From Chryseolinea serpens (lineage in GTDB: Bacteria > Bacteroidota > Bacteroidia > Cytophagales > Cyclobacteriaceae): a stretch of 64,000 nucleotides of DNA. Under the pieces are notes generated by a model. It was not told where the DNA came from and ran no database searches. It saw only the letters and a list, made by a program, of their open reading frames with translations. Where the stretch lies: contig NZ_FQWQ01000002.1 of assembly GCF_900129725.1 (NCBI RefSeq), forward strand, positions 868,001-932,000, written 5' to 3'. Below, piece by piece: positions 47,195 through 54,989 of this stretch (within the stretch, counting starts at the first letter, position 1; each line of letters opens with the position of its first letter). The translations under genes were made by a program, and so were the position numbers.

Positions 47195-47385
47195 ACGCTA
47201 ATTATTTACTCCTGTTTCCCGTCATCTACGCGGCAATGTGTGTCTACTTGGCCATCCTGGTGGCTGTTACTCAGCGAAGAGCTGCGAAAAGAAAAGGTTC
47301 AAATGTCGCCAAATCGAAAAGGGAAACATCTTCGCACGTGGGGTCTGCATCGGACTCCAAGCGCTTTGGCGTCGAGGGGCATTAA
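47191..47385 (+). CDS. Tiny single-pass membrane protein, unknown function
   Basis: A 64-residue protein with one N-terminal membrane helix (about residues 4-27) and a basic, Ser/Lys-rich cytoplasmic tail (RRAAKRKGS...). Its ATG overlaps the preceding stop by four bases, which supports this start. The helix-plus-basic-tail layout is common and gives no function. Confidence 0.55.
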   Translation: MNANYLLLFPVIYAAMCVYLAILVAVTQRRAAKRKGSNVAKSKRETSSHVGSASDSKRFGVEGH

Positions 47386-47449
47386 ACTGATCTTCCTGTG
47401 ACTTTCGGCATCGTGTTGCATTCCACAGTAAGGAACACCTTTGCCCAGC

Positions 47450-48142
47450 ATGTCCATAAAACCAAACCTAATCACCGCTCATTGTTTGATCGGTCTTTGT
47501 GCATTAATATGTCTCGCTGCTTGCCAGACCGAAAAACCAAAGAAACAGCCCGCCACCTTCTACGACGCCGTCCTTGGTCAGATCATTTACGACCGGCATT
47601 ATCACTGTCTCTACGTATTCGATGAAGACAAGAACCTGAAGAAAATGGATTCCGCCTATCGGAATAGAGCCGTTTCTGAAGCAACTTTCTTCAGACTGGT
47701 GGATGCTGTTAAAAAGAAGCGAATGAACATGGCCCCAAAATATGCGATCACGTTCCATCCCGACCTGGGTCTCTATTATAAAGAACACGCCATACCCGAC
47801 GAAGAAAAAAAAGACCTGCTGCTGGCACTACTATCAGACTCCGTGTTTCGGCAAACCTTCCCGGCCACCTGGAAACTCGATCCCCTATTTACTCCCTGCG
47901 GCCTTCACGCCGCCGACTTTCATATTGATTTTCTTCAAATCGATCCACCGCCCCCAAAATGGAATCCAGTGTGGGGCTCGATCAGTCTTTCCAAGCCTCT
48001 CTTCAATGCCAGCAAAACCCGAGCGGTGGTTTATTGTGAATATCATTATGAAAGCCCTTCTGCGGAAGGCGTTTTTGTGTTTGTCGAAAAGCAAGATGAT
48101 GGTTGGAAAGTCTACAAATACCTGCTCATCTGGCAAAGCTAG
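47450..48142 (+). CDS. Lipoprotein, unknown function
   Basis: A 230-residue protein with a lipobox (CLAAC, lipidated Cys25). The mature part is a mixed alpha/beta domain (ATFYDAVLGQIIYDRHYHCLYV, then TRAVVYCEYHYESPSAEGVFVFVEKQDDGWKV) whose last strands resemble NTF2-like or stress-response lipoproteins, but this is not firm. The ATG at 47450 is preferred to the TTG three codons upstream. Confidence 0.65.
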   Translation: MSIKPNLITAHCLIGLCALICLAACQTEKPKKQPATFYDAVLGQIIYDRHYHCLYVFDEDKNLKKMDSAYRNRAVSEATFFRLVDAVKKKRMNMAPKYAITFHPDLGLYYKEHAIPDEEKKDLLLALLSDSVFRQTFPATWKLDPLFTPCGLHAADFHIDFLQIDPPPPKWNPVWGSISLSKPLFNASKTRAVVYCEYHYESPSAEGVFVFVEKQDDGWKVYKYLLIWQS

Positions 48143-48158
48143 TCCTTTCCGCCCCCAC

Positions 48159-48245
48159 AAGCCCGAAGGGCTTCCCTATCATAGCCCCCAGCGAAGCTGG
48201 GGGAAGCAGTGGAAATGATTTCAACCTCGAAGAGGTTACCCCTTT
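48159..48245 (+). repeat. Three-hairpin composite palindromic element, copy C
   Basis: Hairpin 1 AAGCCC-GAA-GGGCTT (48159-48173), conserved CCCTATCATAG, hairpin 2 CCCCCAGC-GAA-GCTGGGGG (48185-48203), spacer, hairpin 3 AACCTC-GAA-GAGGTT (48223-48237), then ACCCCTTT. Same orientation as copy A. Confidence 0.9.
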
Positions 48246-48365
48246 AGGTCGTGGCTTAATTTTACAACTGAGGGCCTATTCGAGTTGAAGTATTTTAAAG
48301 CATCCATGGGGGGTTAAAAGGGAGGCTCAATCATAAAATATAATGTGGTTTCGATTCGGGGTAGC

Positions 48366-48459
48366 CCTCAAAAAAGGGTAACCCTTACAGGGTTGAAATG
48401 CATAAACACGCATTCGCCCGGTTGCACCGGGCGCTATGATAGGGAAGCCCTACGGGCTT
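48366..48459 (-). repeat. Three-hairpin composite palindromic element, copy D
   Basis: Inverted relative to copy C. Plus-strand order: hairpin 3 AACCCT-TAC-AGGGTT (48380-48394), spacer, hairpin 2 CGCCCGGT-TGC-ACCGGGCG (48415-48433), CTATGATAGGG, and hairpin 1 AAGCCC-TAC-GGGCTT (48445-48459). Hairpin 2 has the copy A sequence type, while its partner copy C has the copy B type. Confidence 0.9.
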
Positions 48460-48631
48460 GGCATGCGGCTTGAGTTTTTTTTACAAGTAGTGGTAGTTTT
48501 ATTTCGGGGATGACAAGATTTCTTTTTGGGGAGTTTTCCGTGGCGCTATGGTGCGCCGAATTTTGTCGCAAAACAGAGACAGCTAAAAATGCAAAACTTT
48601 ATGGGTATCTTAGTTTCAACCCACCGCCCCT

Positions 48632-51622
48632 ATGAAACCTGTTTTGCCTGCACTCATTTTTCTCCTCTTCAGTTGCCAGAACGATAAAACCAATTCAGGC
48701 CTCTCCCCCCAAGACGCACTCAAAACCTTCACCCTGGCCGATGGCTTCACCATCGAACTGGTCGCCTCCGAACCCATGGTCGCGGACCCCGTGGCTATGG
48801 ACGTTGACGAACACGGCAACCTCTATGTCGCCGAGATGCACGGCTACCCGCTCGACACCCACGGCTCGGGCGTCATCAAACTATTGACCGACACCAACGG
48901 CGACGGCTTCCCCGACAAAAGCACCGTGTATGCCGACAGCCTCGTGCTGCCCATGGGCGTGATGTGCTGGAAGAAGGGCATCATCGTGGTGGATTCGCCC
49001 GACGTGATCTACCTGGAAGATACCGACGGCGATGGCAAAGCCGACCACAAACAAATTCTCCTCACGGGCTTCGCCTTGTCCAACCCACAACACAACGCCA
49101 ACACACCGGTGTTTGGTCTCGACAATTGGATCTACATCGCTCACCAGGGGGAGGTGACACCCAAAGTGTATATAAAAGAATTTGGCGACCTGGGAACGCC
49201 CATCCATTTCTCACAATTTCCTGACGCACCCACACTGCCACAGAACGCCAATGGGAGAAGCATCCGGTTCAAACCCGATGCAAAGGAGATCGAAATGCTG
49301 TCGGGCGAATCGCAATATGGACAAGCATTTGATCCTTGGGGACATCTGCTGGGCACTGCCAATGCCAATCATTTGTTTCACGAGGTGATCGCTGCCCGTT
49401 ATCTAAATCGCAACCCCAACTTACGCCCGGCGACTTCCCTTCAGATGCTTCCCGATCATGGCGACGCCTGCGAAGTTTTTCCCACGACGCTGAATCCTGA
49501 ACATCAGTTGCTCACCGATGTGGGTGTGATCACGTCGTCGTGCGGCGTAACCTGGTATGAAGGAGGATTATTTCCCAAACCGTTCGACGAGATAACCTTC
49601 ATTGCTGAGCCGGTTCACAACCTGGTGCACATCGACAAGCTTGCCGACAAAGGCGCCACCTTCACGGCAAGCCGTGTTTATGAAAGGAAAGAATTTCTTA
49701 CCTCCACCGATGCCTGGTGCCGGCCCGTGAATTTTTATACAGGGCCCGATGGCGCGCTCTACATCATCGACTACTACCGGCAGATCATCGAGCATCCCGA
49801 ATGGATGAGCGAGGAAGTGGCCGCGTCCGGGAAATTATATGAGGGTTCTGATAAAGGAAGGATCTATCGCGTGACGCCGACCGGAACGTCGCCACTCAAT
49901 TGGTGCGGTCAAATTAAATTGGGAGATGCGTCGTCCCTGGAACTGGTCAAGCAACTGGCGAATCACAACATCTGGTGGCGAAGAACGGCCCAGCGATTAT
50001 TGATGGATCGGCACGACGCGTCGGCTGTTCCTTTTCTGAAACAACTCATAGACACCACCACGTTTGCTCCGGCTGTCGTTCATGCCTTGTGGACCTTGGA
50101 TGGTCTTGCTGCGACGGATGCGGGCTATTTGCAAAAAGCATTGAAGCATTCCGTTGCCGGTGTTCGTGAAAATGCTATCCGGATTGCAGAGCTGCATTTG
50201 AATGAAATTCCCACGCTTGAAAATGATCTGCTCGCGCTTCAGGACGATCCGGATGCCAAAGTAAGATTCCAACTCCTCTGCACGCTCGGATACCTGGCCA
50301 CCAACCCAGCGGCCAGCGCACGCCAAGAGATCTTGCGTCGCGACATCGAAGATGAATGGGTGCAAGTGGCGGCCCTCAGCGCGACTCGTGGACATGAATG
50401 GGAAATGCTCGCGAATGCCATCAAAGACCTCGGCGACAAAGAAACGCCGGGCAGGAGATCCTTCATCCAGCAGTGTGCGTCGGTGGTGGCACTTTCCAAC
50501 GATCAAGACAACATCACAAAAATTATTTCGCTGGCCACCAAAAACCAAGGCGCTGCCGATCCGTGGTGGCAAGCCGCCATGCTCCAGGGGCTGGGCAACG
50601 TAGGGAAAGAAGTTGCTTTTCCTACGACAGCGTTGGCTACTTCATTGCTGGCATCGTTCAAAAACCCCGTAGCCTCCGAACGCAGAAAGGCCGAGGTTGC
50701 ACTGCTGTGCAGAAAAGGAATTGATGATCACACCCTGGAAACAAAGATCATCCAGGCGGCCCGCAACATCGCGCCCGACGAAACAAAAGACATTTCGCTT
50801 CGTGAAGATGCGCTCAGCATGCTCATCCTCGATGCCAGCGCTGACCCGCTTTTATATCAAAACATCATCTCCCCCACTTCTCCTGAAAATCTCCAGACGA
50901 TTGCCGTCAGGGTCTATGCAAAATTTAATGCCACCGCCGCAGGAAAGTATTTGGTGGCCAACTGGAAGACGTTGACACCGGGAATTCGCGACGTAGCCAT
51001 GGACGCTTTTCTTTCCTCTTCACAAAGTGCGGCCATTTTGTTGGATGCTATTCAGAGCAAACAAATTCAACCGGCCACCATCGGCTGGCCGCGTATGGTC
51101 GAGTTGATGAACAACGACGATGCAGACATCAAAAAACGCGCGCGTGCATTGCTGGCCCATGAGCAAGCCGACCGAAATGAAATTTTTAAAAAATACGAGC
51201 CCGCGCTTTCACTAAAAGGCGACGCCGTGAAAGGAGCTATCGTCTTTAAAAATGTTTGTTCCCTATGTCACCAGATCAACGGCGCAAACGGCCGGGCCTT
51301 CGGTCCGGACCTGGCCACGATCAGAAACCGCGACAAACAATTTATCATGGCCGACATTCTCGATCCCAACCGGTCCATCGCCGACGGATACGAACTTTGG
51401 AAAATCGAGCGCACAAACGGTGAGAGCCTGACCGGAATTATATCTTCCGAGACATCGGCCACCCTCACCGTGCGGTTTGCCAGCGGGCATGAGACCACCG
51501 TTCCGCGCAACGACATCGCCAAACTCGAAGCCATCGAAACCTCCGCCATGCCCCGGGGTCTGGAGAGCGCCGTTTCGATGGAGGAGATGGCGGATCTTAT
51601 GGCGTTTATCAAGAGCAATTGA
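48632..51622 (+). CDS. PVC-type dehydrogenase-like lipoprotein with C-terminal cytochrome c (CxxCH)
   Basis: A 996-residue lipoprotein (lipidated Cys15 in LLFSC). Order: an N-terminal beta-propeller related to membrane-bound (glucose/sorbosone-type) dehydrogenases (about 30-420, with VAMDVDEHGNLYVAEMHGYP and GPDGALYIIDYYR), HEAT-like repeats (about 430-850), and a small cytochrome c domain with heme site CSLCHQ at residues 876-881, followed by FGPDLATI and ILDPNRSIADGYE. These proteins are common in Planctomycetes and Bacteroidota and are presumed sugar dehydrogenases; the substrate is unknown. It ends 28 bases before the SIR2-TPR gene. Confidence 0.9.
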   Translation: MKPVLPALIFLLFSCQNDKTNSGLSPQDALKTFTLADGFTIELVASEPMVADPVAMDVDEHGNLYVAEMHGYPLDTHGSGVIKLLTDTNGDGFPDKSTVYADSLVLPMGVMCWKKGIIVVDSPDVIYLEDTDGDGKADHKQILLTGFALSNPQHNANTPVFGLDNWIYIAHQGEVTPKVYIKEFGDLGTPIHFSQFPDAPTLPQNANGRSIRFKPDAKEIEMLSGESQYGQAFDPWGHLLGTANANHLFHEVIAARYLNRNPNLRPATSLQMLPDHGDACEVFPTTLNPEHQLLTDVGVITSSCGVTWYEGGLFPKPFDEITFIAEPVHNLVHIDKLADKGATFTASRVYERKEFLTSTDAWCRPVNFYTGPDGALYIIDYYRQIIEHPEWMSEEVAASGKLYEGSDKGRIYRVTPTGTSPLNWCGQIKLGDASSLELVKQLANHNIWWRRTAQRLLMDRHDASAVPFLKQLIDTTTFAPAVVHALWTLDGLAATDAGYLQKALKHSVAGVRENAIRIAELHLNEIPTLENDLLALQDDPDAKVRFQLLCTLGYLATNPAASARQEILRRDIEDEWVQVAALSATRGHEWEMLANAIKDLGDKETPGRRSFIQQCASVVALSNDQDNITKIISLATKNQGAADPWWQAAMLQGLGNVGKEVAFPTTALATSLLASFKNPVASERRKAEVALLCRKGIDDHTLETKIIQAARNIAPDETKDISLREDALSMLILDASADPLLYQNIISPTSPENLQTIAVRVYAKFNATAAGKYLVANWKTLTPGIRDVAMDAFLSSSQSAAILLDAIQSKQIQPATIGWPRMVELMNNDDADIKKRARALLAHEQADRNEIFKKYEPALSLKGDAVKGAIVFKNVCSLCHQINGANGRAFGPDLATIRNRDKQFIMADILDPNRSIADGYELWKIERTNGESLTGIISSETSATLTVRFASGHETTVPRNDIAKLEAIETSAMPRGLESAVSMEEMADLMAFIKSN

Positions 51623-51650
51623 ATCGGTATCATTTCCCATTCCATCTCTT

Positions 51651-53633
51651 ATGAATGAACAACAAATACCCGCAGAAATTAAGGAAGCCATCCGGCACAA
51701 TGCCCTCATTCCTTTTATCGGCAGCGGCTATTCAAAAAACATAGCGCTGCCGACCTGGCTCGAACTGGCTCAAAAATTTGTGGACGACTTGCTGGAAAAA
51801 GACCCTTCGCTCGCGGCCCTGCAAGCCGAAGCCCGCGAGGCCGATGCCAATCCTTTGAAAATACTGAACGCTTTGTCGCGGTGGGGATACAAAGATGTTT
51901 GCAAGGACATGTTAAAGAGCGCCATCGACATCGATCTGTCAAAACACAACCTGCAAAACCAGGAAAAAATCTGGAGACTCTCGCAAAAAGTTATCACTAC
52001 CAACTATGACCAAGCCCTGGAAGGCGCCATGACCGACGACTTGAAAGCGGAAGTCGACACCTTCACACCGGCCGACAACCTGTTTGGTCTCTCCTCCTTA
52101 AAAGATTTGCCGTACCTGTTCAAAATCCATGGCACCATAACGCGTCCCGAAGGTTGCGTCCTTTTTCAGGAAGATTATGATAGCTTGTACAAATACAACC
52201 ATCGTTTCCTCGGCGAGCTGAAAGGAATGTGTGCAAATGCCACCATACTTTTTATCGGCTATAGCATTGCCGACATCGAAATACAGCAAATACTCCGAAA
52301 CATCCATGGCATCTTTCTCACCGGCACACGGCACTTCATTTTGAGCCCCGGCAAAACCAGGTTCGAAAACCTGGGTATCAAAACGATCAGCCTGGAAAGC
52401 TACGACCAACTGGTCCCTTATCTCGACAACCTGGTGGCCTACCGGGAGAAAATCAACAGCGCGTTCCGTGACATCGTCGAAGGTGTGAACTTGAAATACG
52501 CCGGAAAAAAAAATCTGCTCGACCAATTTGGGAAGGAGAGCGACATCCGCGAAAAAAAAGAAAAGTATCTCGACATCGAAGACAAAAAGGATATCCTCCA
52601 ACTCGAATCGCTCGACTCGCGCGACGCTGAAACTAACAAACAAGCCATCACGGCGCTCATCGATGCCGGCAAAGAAGAACTGCTAAAAGCCTATCTGCTA
52701 CAAAAAAGCAAAGCCCGAAAATGGAGCAACGAGGCTTTCTTCCAAAAACTGGAAGAGAAAGATTATGACATCACCACAAAAGTATCGTTGGAGGAATATG
52801 AAAAAGCTTTAGACCTTGCGAAGGATCTATTCGGAACGGCTGACCTGGAAATCGTCAACCTATACAATGCGATCGGCAACTGCCACCTCGACCTGGGTCA
52901 CGGCGCGGAAGCTGAACACCATTACCAGGAGGGTCTGAAAATAACGTCAAACACAAACACGCCCGCTTATCAATCCTACACCGCCATGCTCTACAACAAT
53001 CTTGGGAACTTTGAGAGCGCTGGCGACAACCATTCGGAAGCATTAGCATACTACCAAAAGGCGCTAAAGATCGTGCAGGGGTTGGGCGAACCCACATATG
53101 ATCAAATGCGGAACGTCGCCACTACGTTAATGCATCTAAAGCGATACCCGGAAGCCATAGAAATATGGCAAGAAGTGACGCATCAAAACAAAGGATCGTT
53201 CCTGTTCCGGGCCTTGGACTACAAAGCATTGGGCTTGGCCTATCACCGGGTAAATCAAAATGCGGAAGCGATCAAATACTACCGGCGCGCCATCGCCCTG
53301 TTTTTTTATTACTACGGAAAGGAGAACAAGGAGTTCCTCATGTTCTATAACGACATCGGCTATTTCTATAGCTTGTCTAAAGCCTATGAAAAAGCAATCG
53401 TCTTCTATCAGAAAGTGATCGCCCTGGAGACGAACCATGAACACATTTTTATTGCCATGAATAACATGGGCGAAGCTTACTTCAACGCCGGCAACTTTAA
53501 GATGGCAAAGGAAACTTTTGAACGCAGTTTCGAATTCCTGAAGTCAAAAATAGGTGAAAAGGACTATCCAGCCGCATACGCCTATTGCGCCAATCAAATA
53601 AAGCTGGCAACGGAAAAATTGCGAGGGGGTTGA
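51651..53633 (+). CDS. SIR2-like protein with C-terminal TPR repeats
   Basis: A 660-residue cytoplasmic protein. The SIR2_2-type Rossmann domain (about 1-265) keeps the NAD site: FIGSGYS (22-28), TTNYD (116-120, catalytic Asn118), FKIHG (His160) and FIGYSIAD (201-208). A charged linker (about 280-390) leads to some six TPR repeats (about 400-635, for example NLYNAIGNCHLDLGHGAEAE). SIR2 domains of this class deplete NAD+ in Thoeris, DSR and SIR2-Argonaute defence; TPRs serve as sensors or scaffolds in related proteins. The ATG at 51651 is chosen because the upstream frame runs inside the preceding gene. No other known defence gene adjoins it, so the role is inferred. Confidence 0.87.
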   Translation: MNEQQIPAEIKEAIRHNALIPFIGSGYSKNIALPTWLELAQKFVDDLLEKDPSLAALQAEAREADANPLKILNALSRWGYKDVCKDMLKSAIDIDLSKHNLQNQEKIWRLSQKVITTNYDQALEGAMTDDLKAEVDTFTPADNLFGLSSLKDLPYLFKIHGTITRPEGCVLFQEDYDSLYKYNHRFLGELKGMCANATILFIGYSIADIEIQQILRNIHGIFLTGTRHFILSPGKTRFENLGIKTISLESYDQLVPYLDNLVAYREKINSAFRDIVEGVNLKYAGKKNLLDQFGKESDIREKKEKYLDIEDKKDILQLESLDSRDAETNKQAITALIDAGKEELLKAYLLQKSKARKWSNEAFFQKLEEKDYDITTKVSLEEYEKALDLAKDLFGTADLEIVNLYNAIGNCHLDLGHGAEAEHHYQEGLKITSNTNTPAYQSYTAMLYNNLGNFESAGDNHSEALAYYQKALKIVQGLGEPTYDQMRNVATTLMHLKRYPEAIEIWQEVTHQNKGSFLFRALDYKALGLAYHRVNQNAEAIKYYRRAIALFFYYYGKENKEFLMFYNDIGYFYSLSKAYEKAIVFYQKVIALETNHEHIFIAMNNMGEAYFNAGNFKMAKETFERSFEFLKSKIGEKDYPAAYAYCANQIKLATEKLRGG

Positions 53634-53754
53634 GTGCAAATCAACGCTCTGTACAATCAGGATGTACGGCAGGGGTATGTGTCATTTAAAGATCTTTTGA
53701 AATGTTTTTGAAATCACTATCTTTAGAATACTGGCCCTTACCCCTTTGCCCATC

Positions 53755-54987
53755 ATGAAACTGTTGTCGCTACTCCTGTTGAGCCTTGTCTCCACTGCGC
53801 TCTACTCCCAGGATTTCAGAAAAGGATTTATCATCACCCCGCAAAACGATACCCTCAAAGGATACGTCAGCTACCGCGAAGGACTTCGGGCGCATAAAGT
53901 GTGTAGCTACAAACCCTCGCCAAACCAGGACGTAGTGAAATATGACCCCACACAACTGAAGGGATATGGCTTTGAGAACAATGCCTATTTTACTTCCAAG
54001 CTGGCGGAAGTGCGCGATAGCGTCTACGAGCAAGCCTTCCTGGAAGTGCTGGTGAAAGGAAAAGTAACGCTCTATAAATACGACTACTTTTATTTCCTGG
54101 AGAAAGACAACGACGGCGTGCTGCGTAAAATGGTGATCAAAGATATTGAGCGAAAGCGCGACGGGATCACCTACATGGGACGATCGACCCGTCATATCGG
54201 GATTCTCAAAGTCATGCTCGGCGACTGTGAAGCACTCCGTCCCAAACTTGAAAAATTTCAACTGAACGAAAGGTCACTGGCCCGCCTGGTGGAAAGCTAT
54301 AACCTGTGTGGCGGCGGCACGTCGGTGGTGTACAAGGAACGAAAGCCCTGGTTCAAAACGGAGGTCGGAATTCTTGGAGGCGTCAACCAGTCTACCGTGG
54401 AGATGAGCTCAGGCTATGATTGGAACGCGTATTTAACGAGCTCCTACCAGAAGGCGACGTCGCCGGTGGGTGGCATCTCCTTGCTGTTCTCGTCGCCTCG
54501 ACTCAACGAGCGGTTTGGTTTTTTGGGGGAAGCTCAGTTTGTTAAATCATCATACTATTCCTATAGCGAGATAGTGTCCGGATCCAGCATACTGCGGAGC
54601 TACATTTCGATCACGCTCACACAAGTGCGCGTACCCATCGCGATACGCTACACCTTCACCGGAAAAAAACTGACACCCTTTCTCGACGCAGGGGTTTCCA
54701 CGATATTCAACACAAGTTCCAGTGGCTCGTCAAGAAGCGAGTTGTATTCGCAATATCAGCATACGGTGCTCATGTCGGAGCCGGTTTCCCTGCAGCTTCG
54801 AAGTCATCAGACCGGCGTGTGGGGAGGCGTGGGCATGGTCTTTCCGATCCATCCGCGGTTGAATGGCTTTGTCGAATTTCGGTACGAAAAAGCCAATAGT
54901 ATTGTCGAGGGCGACATCAGGATCCCCGGCGACCTAACGTCGAGCGTCACCAATCTGCAACTCATTCTAGGCCTAAGAACAAAGTAA
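53755..54987 (+). CDS. Outer-membrane beta-barrel protein, PorT-like fold
   Basis: A 410-residue exported protein with a signal peptide (to about residue 18, STALYSQ). The N-terminal about 180 residues form a soluble domain (FRKGFIITPQNDTLKGYVSY, SYKPSPNQDVVKYDPTQLKGYGF) seen in many Bacteroidota proteins; the C-terminal half has amphipathic strands of an eight-stranded barrel (KTEVGILGGVNQSTVEM through LQLILGLRTK). The ATG at 53755 replaces a TTG three codons upstream. It is two bases from the next gene, so both are co-expressed. Confidence 0.78.
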   Translation: MKLLSLLLLSLVSTALYSQDFRKGFIITPQNDTLKGYVSYREGLRAHKVCSYKPSPNQDVVKYDPTQLKGYGFENNAYFTSKLAEVRDSVYEQAFLEVLVKGKVTLYKYDYFYFLEKDNDGVLRKMVIKDIERKRDGITYMGRSTRHIGILKVMLGDCEALRPKLEKFQLNERSLARLVESYNLCGGGTSVVYKERKPWFKTEVGILGGVNQSTVEMSSGYDWNAYLTSSYQKATSPVGGISLLFSSPRLNERFGFLGEAQFVKSSYYSYSEIVSGSSILRSYISITLTQVRVPIAIRYTFTGKKLTPFLDAGVSTIFNTSSSGSSRSELYSQYQHTVLMSEPVSLQLRSHQTGVWGGVGMVFPIHPRLNGFVEFRYEKANSIVEGDIRIPGDLTSSVTNLQLILGLRTK

Positions 54988-54989
54988 AG

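Larger units (their letters stand above)
48143..48631. other. Intergenic region, 489 bases, with an inverted pair of hairpin elements
   Basis: Copies C and D of the three-hairpin element (48159-48245 and 48366-48459) face each other across about 120 bases of unique AT-rich sequence. The last 170 bases hold the upstream region of the next gene. No gene is supported. Confidence 0.7.
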
